From: Actinomycetota bacterium
GTDB taxonomy: Bacteria > Actinomycetota > Acidimicrobiia > Acidimicrobiales > JAMCPL01
Assembly: GCA_023379725.1 (NCBI GenBank)
Contig: JAMCPC010000130.1
Coordinates: 1-12,086, forward strand
Direction of reading: 5' to 3'
Length of the DNA stretch: 12,086 bases
Shown here: in pieces, positions 1 through 6,886 of the stretch
How positions within the stretch are numbered: position 1 is the stretch's first letter
How the letters are laid out: every line of letters begins with the position of its first letter
Translations under genes and position numbers: made by a program
Notes under the pieces: generated by a model
What the model saw: only the letters and a program-made list of their open reading frames with translations
Databases searched by the model: none
What the model was told of the DNA's origin: nothing

Positions 1-34
1 CGACCTCTGGTCGTTGTCTTCATCGGTGATGAGG

Positions 35-772
35 CTATTCTTTGTCGTCCCATAGTCTGGGCGCGTCTGGTATCCAAGCCAGGGCGAGCAGGGAATCCCC
101 GTTGGTTCTATCCACAGAATCGAATACTCTCCATTCCTCAGGATCGACTTTAACGGTCATGCAAGGGTATCCGATGGGATGCCCACTACCCTTACAGACG
201 AATGTGAGGGGGTCAAAAGACGATACTCCATAGTTGTCAGCTACAATTTGACCGACCTGCTGTTGGAACTTGGTTGGTGTCACATGATATTTTGGTACGA
301 CAGTGGGATTAGATGCCATAATACGGAAGGAGGCAGGATGAGCCATTCTACCTGCTGCGAGAATGCGGCCATTCAAAAGTTTATCGAGACCCTCTCTGAT
401 GACACTACGCTCAAGATCTCGGAATAGTCCCCGACGACGATATCGGGGATCAACACAGCATAGACCTGCCAGACCGACCTGTTGAGCTGGGATACCGGGC
501 AAATCCAGCTGTCGGGTCTCGCCAAGAGCGAACCCTATTAGTTGGTCAGCGTCCTGCCCGTAGTCGCCACTGAAGACTGGCGTACGACCATCATCAGGTT
601 CTATGGGTGCAACCTCCGTCAGTCTGGCAACCGCTATATAGCGGAGAATAGATAGTGACTTATCCAGATATTCGTGGTCGGCTTGGTCGTATGTCAAATC
701 AAAGAGGTAATGAAATTGTGCTAGCATGATAGGTGTTACCTCTACGCTTTTGTGGACGGCTATTCTTATCAC
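35..772 (-). CDS. GNAT-like acetyltransferase, second intact gene of the TetR operon
   Basis: A 245-residue protein with a recognisable GNAT acetyl-CoA binding core. Residues 99-118 read as strand 4 followed by a pyrophosphate-binding loop with R112-R113-R114-G115, matching the family R/Q-x-x-G-x-G/A motif in a degenerate form. The substrate cannot be deduced. The GTG start at 772 is preferred for two reasons: the N-terminal residues IRIAVHK would supply the first GNAT strand, and a perfect TATAAT lies 6 nt upstream. An in-frame ATG at 727 (230 residues) has an AGAGG 11 nt upstream and is the alternative. The gene starts 27 nt after the tetR stop, so it is probably cotranscribed with the regulator and under its control, with an optional promoter of its own. 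Family assignment is fairly sure; function is unknown. Confidence 0.72.
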   Translation of the reverse strand: MIRIAVHKSVEVTPIMLAQFHYLFDLTYDQADHEYLDKSLSILRYIAVARLTEVAPIEPDDGRTPVFSGDYGQDADQLIGFALGETRQLDLPGIPAQQVGLAGLCCVDPRYRRRGLFRDLERSVIREGLDKLLNGRILAAGRMAHPASFRIMASNPTVVPKYHVTPTKFQQQVGQIVADNYGVSSFDPLTFVCKGSGHPIGYPCMTVKVDPEEWRVFDSVDRTNGDSLLALAWIPDAPRLWDDKE

Positions 773-778
773 GGCTAT

Positions 779-784
779 ATTATA
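779..784 (-). promoter_or_regulatory. -10-like TATAAT for a leaderless GNAT transcript
   Basis: Consensus TATAAT on the minus strand ends 6 nt before the GTG start at 772, so transcription would begin at or next to the start codon. No convincing -35 box is visible 16-18 nt upstream. The region lies between the tetR stop and the GNAT start. Confidence 0.45.
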
Positions 785-799
785 TTATGTTACCGAGTT

Positions 800-1399
800 T
801 TATCGAGCCCAGGTCTCGTACCACACTTCCAAGTAACGTTCCATATCTACGCCGAGAGGCTGCTCACCAAAATTACGGAGGTGCTCGAAAAAGTGAGCAA
901 GTGATCCAAGAGCGGATATTCCAAGCGCCATAGCCTCCAAGGGGGAGGAGCCATGACGTACAAAAAAATCGACAAAAATACCGTGTGCCTCATCCCATGC
1001 AGCACCGATTATTTTCCTTGAGGCATCTGGGAGCTGACTGAACTCGGCACCTATCCTAATGACAGCACCTTCTCCAGACAAAAAGACGGCCAAGGAAGAA
1101 ACAATCTGCTGCAATTCTCGCTTAGGTGTCTCTGCAGTACCTGACGCAAGCTTTATTCGAACAAGTGACAGTCTCTCCTTATATCCACTTACGATTTCTA
1201 GCAGCAATGAATCCTTAGAAGCGAAGTGGCGATACAGCCCACCCGATCCAGGAGTCAGTCCAACTGCGGCCTCAATATCTGTGATACTAGTAGCAACGTA
1301 TCCCTGCTCAGCAAAGAAAGCTGTTGCTGCATCCAGAATCCGCTGGCGGGTGTTGCCTCGCCGCCGGTCAGTCAGTAAGTGAGCTATTTTAGTGCTCAC
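800..1399 (-). CDS. TetR/AcrR-family transcriptional regulator
   Basis: A 199-residue protein, the usual TetR length. The N-terminal DNA-binding domain spans about residues 15-65: R17-x-x-I-L-D-A-A helix 1, the helix-turn-helix at about 37-60, and GLTPGSGGLYRHFASKD at 47-63, a form typical of actinobacterial TetR proteins. The C-terminal ligand/dimer domain (about 70-199) is divergent, so the ligand is unknown. The GTG start at 1399 is supported by AGAGG at 1412-1408, 8 nt upstream. The promoter about 260 nt upstream overlaps a perfect inverted repeat, so autoregulation of the short ORF-tetR-GNAT transcript is the simplest model. The downstream GNAT gene is the natural first candidate target. 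Confidence 0.92.
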   Translation of the reverse strand: MSTKIAHLLTDRRRGNTRQRILDAATAFFAEQGYVATSITDIEAAVGLTPGSGGLYRHFASKDSLLLEIVSGYKERLSLVRIKLASGTAETPKRELQQIVSSLAVFLSGEGAVIRIGAEFSQLPDASRKIIGAAWDEAHGIFVDFFVRHGSSPLEAMALGISALGSLAHFFEHLRNFGEQPLGVDMERYLEVWYETWAR

Positions 1400-1407
1400 T
1401 CGGCTGG

Positions 1408-1412
1408 CCTCT
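1408..1412 (-). promoter_or_regulatory. Ribosome binding site of tetR
   Basis: AGAGG on the minus strand, 8 nt before the GTG at 1399. It decides this start over any other codon and shows that genes inside this transcript use Shine-Dalgarno initiation. Confidence 0.6.
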
Positions 1413-1429
1413 TCACATAACCATACTGC

Positions 1430-1589
1430 TTACTCAAATGCTCCAGAGTCTTCCCAACGCCTCATCGCCTCGTGACTGACAACTCTGAGGCGTTCAAAAT
1501 CTACCAATAGCTTATAAAGCTGGCCCAGTAGCGCCTTCGATGCCCAAGCGTTCTGCTATCTTTTTCGGTACATCTACCTCTACTGGCAT
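1430..1589 (-). pseudogene. Short ORF with a +1 frameshift, first in the tetR operon
   Basis: Starting from the ATG at 1589, 25 codons read MPVEVDVPKKIAERLGIEG, then ATGPAL, and stop at TAA (1514-1512). The +1 frame continues without a break as KLLVDFERLRVVSHEAMRRW, then EDSGAFE, ending at TAA 1432-1430. Dropping one T from the run in GCTTTATAAG (around 1515-1518) would join both halves into about 52 residues. A strong AAGGAGG at 1605-1599 sits 9 nt before the ATG, and the operon promoter lies just upstream. I do not recognise the family. It resembles in size and charge a small regulatory or antitoxin-like protein, but no toxin partner is next to it. It may be a decayed gene, a sequencing indel, a 25-residue leader ORF, or a recoded gene. 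Confidence 0.5.
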
Positions 1590-1598
1590 TAGACATAT

Positions 1599-1605
1599 CC
1601 TCCTT
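1599..1605 (-). promoter_or_regulatory. Strong ribosome binding site of the short ORF
   Basis: AAGGAGG on the minus strand, 9 nt before the ATG at 1589. It is the best Shine-Dalgarno sequence in the window and the main reason for regarding the short ORF as once, or still, translated. Confidence 0.65.
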
Positions 1606-1639
1606 CCCGATATATCTCTAACTGGTTTACTACATACAT

Positions 1640-1667
1640 AAATAAGTAAGTACCTACTTACTTATTT
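1640..1667. promoter_or_regulatory. Candidate TetR operator: perfect 13-bp inverted repeat
   Basis: Arms AAATAAGTAAGTA (1640-1652) and TACTTACTTATTT (1655-1667) are exact reverse complements separated by CC. The repeat overlaps the -10 box (1669-1664) and the expected start site of the minus-strand promoter, the classical place for repressor binding. Size and symmetry fit a TetR dimer or pair of dimers. That the tetR product at 800-1399 binds it is inferred from position. Confidence 0.75.
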
Positions 1668-1692
1668 TAACCGAGAAGGCTCAAATTGTCAA
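1664..1692 (-). promoter_or_regulatory. Sigma70-type promoter of the tetR operon
   Basis: On the minus strand TTGACA (1692-1687) is followed after exactly 17 nt by TAAAAT (1669-1664). This is a near-consensus housekeeping promoter. The start site would fall around 1657, inside the inverted repeat, leaving about 65 nt of leader before the short ORF. A small TTGTC-AA-GACAA inverted repeat (1686-1697) covers the -35 box. Confidence 0.75.
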
Positions 1693-1841
1693 GACAACTC
1701 AGATAACTATCATATTGTACAAATTTTTTGTAAAAACAATTATATGTATACGACGAAACATGCAGTAGATACGTCGACACTTGCGCTATAGGCTTGTGCT
1801 TTAACGGACATGCAAAACAGCATTTTCAAAAAATATCAACG

Positions 1842-1877
1842 TTGATCATGCAAAGTGGATGCAGGTATGATTATAAT
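1842..1877 (+). promoter_or_regulatory. Promoter of the lipoprotein gene, probably leaderless
   Basis: TTGATC (1842-1847), 18 nt, then TATGAT (1866-1871). A second, consensus TATAAT overlaps at 1872-1877 and ends 8 nt before the ATG at 1886. Either hexamer places the start site within a few nucleotides of the ATG, and no Shine-Dalgarno sequence is present. The rest of the 1693-1841 spacer is AT-rich with a small palindrome at 1718-1732 and no other gene that I can support. Confidence 0.5.
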
Positions 1878-1885
1878 TGTAATTT

Positions 1886-2842
1886 ATGCTTACACATTTT
1901 ATACATTCAAACAAATTGTTCCATAAGTCGACCGGCTCCACCACAGAAGGTAAATCGGTCTCAGCCCCTCACAGAGCACCACGATCTAATCATTCACGAT
2001 CATTACTCGGGGTAGCTGTCATAGGAGTAATGATCATGATGACGGCTGCTTGCAGCACATTACCAATCAGCGGCTCAAGTGCAAGTGGTATCGTAACAAG
2101 TGCAGTTCAAGAGGTTGGAGCTTCGACATCAAACGTCAATCTCCATATGACACTTAATGCTGGATCAATCAGTCTAACTGAAGATGGAACAGGTAGCATG
2201 AATGTACCCCAGGGTGCTCTTGAACTCAATGCGGGTACGACAATTTTTGGCCTTACCTTCCCTGGCAAAATGGAGCTGGACAACGGTATCGTTTACACCT
2301 CGGTATCCTTCCCTGCAACAATAGTTACACTCGGTAAGACCTGGCTATCAATCAATCTTACCAAATTAGGCATATCCTCTTCCGATGTACCTGCCATACT
2401 AGCTCTAATATGGGATCTACCGAGCTTGATGAAAATGCTTGGCTCTGGTGGGAACTTCGTCACCTCCCTGGGTACCTCCACTGTCGACAACCAGACTGTA
2501 ACGGGATACGCCATCAAACTACCAACAACTCTTCTCAGTAGCATGACCCCATCATGCCTATCAAGTAGTTCCTCTGGCATCAACCTGAGCAAGATGACCC
2601 TAAAGATTGACGCTTACGTGAACAGCTCCAACCGTTTGGTCAGACTAGTAACCGATGTATCAATGCCTGCACAGGTGATAGGTACTGTATCTGCAGCTGC
2701 AACGATAGACTTTACTGGCTACGGATCAGCAGTAAACATTCTTCCTCCGCCATCAAACACTGTAGACAACGTGACCCCTCTTGTGCAGGATGCTTACTCA
2801 ATGATCTGCCCAAATAGTGGTTCAAAAACTACGACATCCTAA
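1886..2842 (+). CDS. Predicted lipoprotein, LppX/LprG-like
   Basis: A 318-residue exported lipoprotein. A polar N-region (residues 1-39) precedes a hydrophobic stretch (40-54) and a lipobox ending MTAAC, so C56 would be lipidated after signal peptidase II cleavage, leaving 263 mature residues. The mature part is rich in Ser/Thr and beta-strand patterns. Segments such as MTLKIDAYVNSSNRLVRLV (237-255) and DFTGYGSAVNILPPP (275-289) resemble the antiparallel half-barrel of actinobacterial LppX/LprAFG proteins, which carry lipids across the cell envelope. C224 and C308 could form a disulfide. The N-region is unusually long, yet the only other in-frame start before the hydrophobic segment is TTG at codon 11. 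It is monocistronic, between convergent and divergent neighbours. Lipoprotein status is solid; the family is moderately sure. Confidence 0.75.
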   Translation: MLTHFIHSNKLFHKSTGSTTEGKSVSAPHRAPRSNHSRSLLGVAVIGVMIMMTAACSTLPISGSSASGIVTSAVQEVGASTSNVNLHMTLNAGSISLTEDGTGSMNVPQGALELNAGTTIFGLTFPGKMELDNGIVYTSVSFPATIVTLGKTWLSINLTKLGISSSDVPAILALIWDLPSLMKMLGSGGNFVTSLGTSTVDNQTVTGYAIKLPTTLLSSMTPSCLSSSSSGINLSKMTLKIDAYVNSSNRLVRLVTDVSMPAQVIGTVSAAATIDFTGYGSAVNILPPPSNTVDNVTPLVQDAYSMICPNSGSKTTTS

Positions 2843-3009
2843 GGCAGTTGATCTCAAGGAAACACAAGAGAAGTGGAAGTACTACTCGTAAGCAATAAAA
2901 GTAGCCATATCACAAAATGAGCAGGAACCTCACAGATCCATAAAATCAGCGGTGTCCTCCTCGCTCTTATGGAGATAACTACGTCATATCAGGCTTCAAT
3001 ACGATAAAA

Positions 3010-3852
3010 TCAGGAGCCAGTGAAGTGGGCATCGCGCTTTTCTATAAACGCAGCCATAGCCTCTACCAAGTCGTTAGAGGCTAGAAAACCGGCATTCCAG
3101 GTGGCTACGTATTCCAGTCCTTCGGCAATGTCACTGCTTTCGTGTCTGGAGATGACTGCTTTTGCTCCCTGTACGGCCAACGGCGAATTTGCTGCAATCC
3201 TGTCAGCCAACTCCCGGGCAGCCGATAAGGCATCCTCCTTGTCAGGGTATACGTCATTCACCAATCCAATCTCCTTCGCACGGGAGGCGACTATATCTTC
3301 ACCGGTAAACGCCATCTCTGCCAGATGGCCCTTGCCTATGATGTACGGCAAGCGCTGTATACTCCCCAAGTCAGCCACCATCGCCATACGAGTCTCACGT
3401 AACGATATGATACTATTTTCACTGGCAATACGTATATCGCAAGCGCAAGCCAGATCCAGCCCTCCTCCTATACAGTATCCATGTACGACTGCTATCACAG
3501 GTTTGGGGCACTTTGCAACACTGGTGATTGAATGCTGCAGGCGTAATACCGCCGCTCTGGTAGTGGCTGCACGTCCAGCCATAGAAGTATTACTACTCGG
3601 CATACTCATAAGCCCACCCGATGCAGCAGCCTTCAAATCCAGACCGACACTGAAATGCTCACCCCTGGCTGCAATGATTACAACCCTCACCTCCTCATCT
3701 AAAGAGAGCCCCTCCAGAGCAAGCGGTAGCTCCTCAAAAAATCGTGGGGCCATGGCGTTTCTCGCTTCTGGCCTATTCAGCCATAAAATTGCAGTATGTC
3801 CATCCTGCTCTATATCCAGTACGGAGAGTTGGTTAGTATCGGTCGTGTCCAT
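3010..3852 (-). CDS. Enoyl-CoA hydratase/isomerase (crotonase), dienoyl-CoA isomerase-like
   Basis: A 280-residue crotonase of normal length. NRPEARNAM (26-34), the first oxyanion-hole region around HFSVGLDLK (67-74) and HGYCIGGGLDLACACDIR (124-141) are standard family signatures. D133, E153 and D161 have the same spacing (20 and 8 residues) as the three acidic catalytic residues of ECH1-type delta3,5-delta2,4-dienoyl-CoA isomerase, and VADLGSIQRLP follows that subfamily closely. The enzyme therefore more likely isomerises dienoyl-CoA in oxidation of unsaturated fatty acids than hydrates plain enoyl-CoA, though specificity is inferred. The ATG at 3852 is chosen because the fold begins there and AGGA lies upstream. 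A longer reading to 4008 would overlap the divergent gene and adds 52 residues with no crotonase character. No thiolase or dehydrogenase is adjacent. Confidence 0.9.
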   Translation of the reverse strand: MDTTDTNQLSVLDIEQDGHTAILWLNRPEARNAMAPRFFEELPLALEGLSLDEEVRVVIIAARGEHFSVGLDLKAAASGGLMSMPSSNTSMAGRAATTRAAVLRLQHSITSVAKCPKPVIAVVHGYCIGGGLDLACACDIRIASENSIISLRETRMAMVADLGSIQRLPYIIGKGHLAEMAFTGEDIVASRAKEIGLVNDVYPDKEDALSAARELADRIAANSPLAVQGAKAVISRHESSDIAEGLEYVATWNAGFLASNDLVEAMAAFIEKRDAHFTGS

Positions 3853-3859
3853 GTTGAAT

Positions 3860-3865
3860 ATCCTA
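3860..3865 (-). promoter_or_regulatory. -10-like TAGGAT before the crotonase gene
   Basis: TAGGAT on the minus strand ends 7 nt before the ATG at 3852. The same bases contain AGGA, 8 nt from the ATG, so the site may be a -10 box of a leaderless transcript, a weak Shine-Dalgarno, or both. No -35 box is evident. Confidence 0.35.
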
Positions 3866-3968
3866 TACGGAAATAAATATAGGCACAGACCATGAGCGCA
3901 CCAGGCAGCGGTCAAGAAGATAGACTGGAATGAAGCAACTGGCAAGATGGGAACGGAGCAAAAGAATG

Positions 3969-3974
3969 TATCAT
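3969..3974 (+). promoter_or_regulatory. -10-like TATCAT before the GNAT/acyl-CoA ligase gene
   Basis: TATCAT ends 7 nt before the ATG at 3982 in a region without a Shine-Dalgarno sequence. The 129-bp divergent spacer (3853-3981) must hold promoters for both directions; no good -35 hexamer was found for either. Confidence 0.4.
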
Positions 3975-3981
3975 TGTATAT

Positions 3982-6834
3982 ATGAGCCCGACCACACCAG
4001 ACAGCCATCCGAAAAAACAGCCAAATAAATCATCAGATAAGCAAGCAAATCAGTTACCCAATGAGCGAACAGAAACACTACCGAATAGATCGACCACCAA
4101 ATCACCCAATAGAACACTGGACAAGCCACAAGACTCACTACCGCCTGGATATCCAGTAGAGTTCGATGTCGATGCCGTGCTAAAAGACGGCGGCACCATT
4201 CATATAAGGCCTATCAAGCCGGATGACATAGATGCCATGAAAGCGCTGTATGATGGGCTCTCGGACACTACTATTTACATGAGGTTCTTCAGCCCGCGCC
4301 GTACTCTCAGCGACAAGGAATGGGAGCACTTCACGAATGTAGATTATATAGACAGACTTGCACTGGTGGGGATACTGGACGACACAATAGTTGCAGTAGC
4401 ACGCTATGACAGAATAATAGGTACCGGTGAAGCAGAGGCTGCATTCTTGGTAACCGATAAGCATCAAGGTCGCGGTATAGGTACGATCATGCTGGAGTAT
4501 CTCGCTGAAGCAGCACGCACAAGAGGGGTAAGTGAATTTACAGCCGACACGCTACCGAACAACCGTAAAATGCTCTCAATGTTTACCGGTGCCGGATTCG
4601 ACAGGACCGCCATGTTCGCAGATGGTGTAGTAAGCGTAAGTTTTCCCATACAACCAACCCAAACGTCTATGACTGCAGCTGAGGAAAGGGATAGAATAGC
4701 GACCCGCCAATCGATGCTGCGCATACTGCGGCCAAACTCTATAGCGGTCATAGGGGCAAGCCGCACTCCTGGGACAATTGGGCACGAACTATTCAGGAAC
4801 CTGCTTGCTGCTGAGTTCACAGGACCAATATATCCAGTCAACCCTGAAGCGCTACATGTCGGTGGCGTAAGGGCTTACCACTCTATAATGGATATTCCAG
4901 ATGAAGTCGACCTGGCTGTAATTGCCGTACCCGCCCCATTGGTAGCCGGTGTCATAGAAGATTGCGGCAAGAAGCACGTAGGTGGCCTGGTGGTCATATC
5001 AGCCGGATTTGCCGAAACAGGTCAAAATGGAGTTGCAGCAGAACGAACCCTGGTAAGAAGAGCCCACATACACGGAATGCGGCTTGTCGGTCCAAACTGC
5101 ATGGGAGTAATCAACACTTCCCCAGATGTATCCATGAATGCAACCTTTGCACCTGATCAGCCAGTAAGAGGCAGGGTAGGATTCTCATCACAATCGGGAG
5201 GTCTGGGTATAGCTATTCTGGCAGAAGCATCTGAACGCGGCATCGGTATATCCAGCTTTGTCTCCATGGGAAACAAGGCAGACATAAGCGGGAACGACCT
5301 ACTGGCTTACTGGGAGGACGATCAAGAGACTGATGTAATACTCTTGTACTTGGAATCGTTTGGAAATCCAAGAGTATTCTCCACCCTATCCAGACGAATA
5401 TCTCGCAAAAAGCCAATTATAGCCGTGAAGGCAGGGCGTACATCTGCAGGTTCCAGGGGAGCCAGTTCGCATACCGCTGCCCTGGCTACTCCAGACGTGG
5501 CCGTCGATGCCCTATTCAAACAGGCGGGAGTAATCAGAGTCGACACGCTGCAAGAATTATTTGATGTCGCCGAACTCTTGGTAAATCAACCGTTGCCAGC
5601 CGGCAAGCGCGTCGCTATCTTGGGCAACGCTGGTGGACCAGGAGTACTCTGCAGCGATGCATGCGAAGGTCATGGGCTTGAGGTTCCTGAGCTGTCAGCT
5701 CGAACTCAATCAGTTCTACGAAGCTTCCTCCCTGCTGAGGCTGCTGTTGGAAATCCGGTAGATATGGTAGCATCCGCTACCGCCGATGACTATAGAAAAG
5801 CACTCGAGGTGCTGCTCGCAGATGAAATGGTAGATGCGATCATTGTTATTTTTACTCCTCCACTGGTCACGCAAGCAGGTGACGTAGCCAAAGCTATTAC
5901 CCAAGTAGCTGCTGGTTCTGGCAAGCCAGTACTAGCCAACTTTCTCACCGCGCATGGGGCATTGGAAGCACTACGGGGTACTGCCCGCTCTATCCCATGG
6001 TATCCCTACCCAGAATTAGCAGCCCAAGCACTTGCAAGAGTGGCTACTTACACAGAGTGGAGAAATGCACCGGAAGGAAACGTACCAGACATAGATGGAA
6101 TAGATGTAAAATCTGCATCCGACTTGGTAGCAGAGGAGTTGAAAGCCAATCCCGATGGAGGATGGCTGGAAATGTCCACAGCCGCCAAGTTGCTCTCATT
6201 CTATGGAATAAACGTTGCACCGACAATATCAGTGACAAGTCCCGAAAAAGCGCTGGAGGCTGCCGACCGACTAGGGTATCCGGTAGTACTAAAGGTAAAC
6301 TCCACGAAGATAGTTCATAAAAGTGATGTAGGTGGAGTGGCTGTACGTTTGGAAAATCCAGATGAGGTATCCCAGGCATACTCTAAAATGGCCAATGAAC
6401 TAGGTAGCACCATGAATGGTGCCACTGTGCAGCATATGGCCGATGGAGTAGAGGTAATAGTGGGAGCGGTACAAGATCCCCTATTTGGCCCCCTGGTTAT
6501 GTTTGGTACCGGTGGTATATCGGTAGAGCTGTTAAAGGATCGCTCGTTTTCACTCTTACCCCTTACCGATCTAGATGTTCATAACCTAATACGCTCCACT
6601 CGCGGCTCACCCTTGTTATTTGGCTACAGAGGAGCTGCTGAGTGCAATGTCCTCAAGCTGGAAGAGCTCATCCACAGATTCGGTCGCATGGTAGCAGATA
6701 TACCTGAATTGCTGGAAGCAGACCTCAATCCGGTCATGGTGTCTACTGATGAAGCAATTGCAGTAGACGCAAAAATCCGTATGGGGTCTCCAGACATCCG
6801 ATCATCTCCTGCAATCCGCAAGCTGAAAAGTTGA
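3982..6834 (+). CDS. Bifunctional GNAT acetyltransferase / NDP-forming acyl-CoA ligase (Pat-like)
   Basis: A 950-residue multidomain protein. Order: a polar repeat-rich tail (1-55); a GNAT domain (about 70-222) with acetyl-CoA loop QGRGIG (162-167); a CoA-binding Rossmann domain (about 248-375, AVIGASRTPGTIG at 255-267, GPNCMG at 370-375); succinyl-CoA-ligase-like domains (about 395-700) with SSHTAAL around H497; and an ATP-grasp domain (about 725-935, GYPVVLK and HKSDVGG at 765-785, EADLNP at 912-917). H497 aligns with the phosphohistidine of ADP-forming acetyl-CoA synthetases and succinyl-CoA synthetase alpha, so the ligase half may be active, unlike Pat enzymes that have lost this residue. 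Known Pat proteins acetylate lysines of AMP-forming acyl-CoA synthetases; in enterobacterial Pat the GNAT domain is C-terminal, while N-terminal GNAT is the layout I associate with actinobacteria. It is followed by typA after 52 nt and divergent from a crotonase. No alternative start exists until GTG at codon 66. Confidence 0.9.
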   Translation: MSPTTPDSHPKKQPNKSSDKQANQLPNERTETLPNRSTTKSPNRTLDKPQDSLPPGYPVEFDVDAVLKDGGTIHIRPIKPDDIDAMKALYDGLSDTTIYMRFFSPRRTLSDKEWEHFTNVDYIDRLALVGILDDTIVAVARYDRIIGTGEAEAAFLVTDKHQGRGIGTIMLEYLAEAARTRGVSEFTADTLPNNRKMLSMFTGAGFDRTAMFADGVVSVSFPIQPTQTSMTAAEERDRIATRQSMLRILRPNSIAVIGASRTPGTIGHELFRNLLAAEFTGPIYPVNPEALHVGGVRAYHSIMDIPDEVDLAVIAVPAPLVAGVIEDCGKKHVGGLVVISAGFAETGQNGVAAERTLVRRAHIHGMRLVGPNCMGVINTSPDVSMNATFAPDQPVRGRVGFSSQSGGLGIAILAEASERGIGISSFVSMGNKADISGNDLLAYWEDDQETDVILLYLESFGNPRVFSTLSRRISRKKPIIAVKAGRTSAGSRGASSHTAALATPDVAVDALFKQAGVIRVDTLQELFDVAELLVNQPLPAGKRVAILGNAGGPGVLCSDACEGHGLEVPELSARTQSVLRSFLPAEAAVGNPVDMVASATADDYRKALEVLLADEMVDAIIVIFTPPLVTQAGDVAKAITQVAAGSGKPVLANFLTAHGALEALRGTARSIPWYPYPELAAQALARVATYTEWRNAPEGNVPDIDGIDVKSASDLVAEELKANPDGGWLEMSTAAKLLSFYGINVAPTISVTSPEKALEAADRLGYPVVLKVNSTKIVHKSDVGGVAVRLENPDEVSQAYSKMANELGSTMNGATVQHMADGVEVIVGAVQDPLFGPLVMFGTGGISVELLKDRSFSLLPLTDLDVHNLIRSTRGSPLLFGYRGAAECNVLKLEELIHRFGRMVADIPELLEADLNPVMVSTDEAIAVDAKIRMGSPDIRSSPAIRKLKS
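4018..4125 (+). repeat. Four degenerate octapeptide-coding repeats
   Basis: Codons 13-20, 25-32, 33-40 and 41-48 of the ligase gene encode QPNKSSDK, LPNERTET, LPNRSTTK and SPNRTLDK, consensus x-P-N-[KER]-[SRT]-[ST]-x-[KT]. Units are 24 bp, with a QANQ insert after the first. The segment is polar, A/C-rich and probably disordered. It lies ahead of the GNAT domain and is not part of any catalytic domain. Confidence 0.6.
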
Positions 6835-6872
6835 CCAAAGGCCAGACGAACGGAATATCGCCTATAACAGGA

Positions 6873-6878
6873 TAAGAT
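6873..6878 (+). promoter_or_regulatory. -10-like TAAGAT before typA
   Basis: TAAGAT ends 8 nt before the ATG at 6887, inside the 52-nt gap after the ligase gene. The nearest Shine-Dalgarno-like AGGA (6869-6872) is 14 nt away, too far to be efficient. typA may thus have its own leaderless start as well as readthrough from upstream. Confidence 0.3.
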
Positions 6879-6886
6879 GTGTCTAT

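Noticed and set aside
1..34. Start of another minus-strand gene at the left edge (ATG at 23)
   Set aside because: Fewer than eight codons are visible and no Shine-Dalgarno sequence or -10 box is at a useful distance.
1718..1732. AT-rich palindrome TACAAA-TTT-TTTGTA upstream of the lipoprotein gene
   Set aside because: Could be an operator, but six-base A/T-rich arms arise often by chance in this AT-rich spacer and no regulator can be tied to it.
1794..2015. 73-codon plus-strand frame overlapping the start of the lipoprotein
   Set aside because: No Shine-Dalgarno sequence, Cys/His/Asn-rich composition, different frame from the clear lipoprotein, and it crosses that gene's promoter.
2843..3009. 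Possible terminator between the convergent lipoprotein and crotonase genes
   Set aside because: No hairpin followed by a T-run was found on either strand; the 167 bp show nothing I can support.
3020..3895. Long open frame (291 codons) on the plus strand opposite the crotonase gene
   Set aside because: The translation is Ser/Ala/Pro-rich with no domain pattern, while the minus-strand frame has full crotonase motifs. It is the antisense shadow of that gene.
3853..4008. N-terminal extension of the crotonase to an ATG at 4008
   Set aside because: It would overlap the start of the divergent ligase gene and adds 52 Cys/aromatic-rich residues with no match to the family; the ATG at 3852 has AGGA and TAGGAT upstream and begins at the usual family N-terminus.
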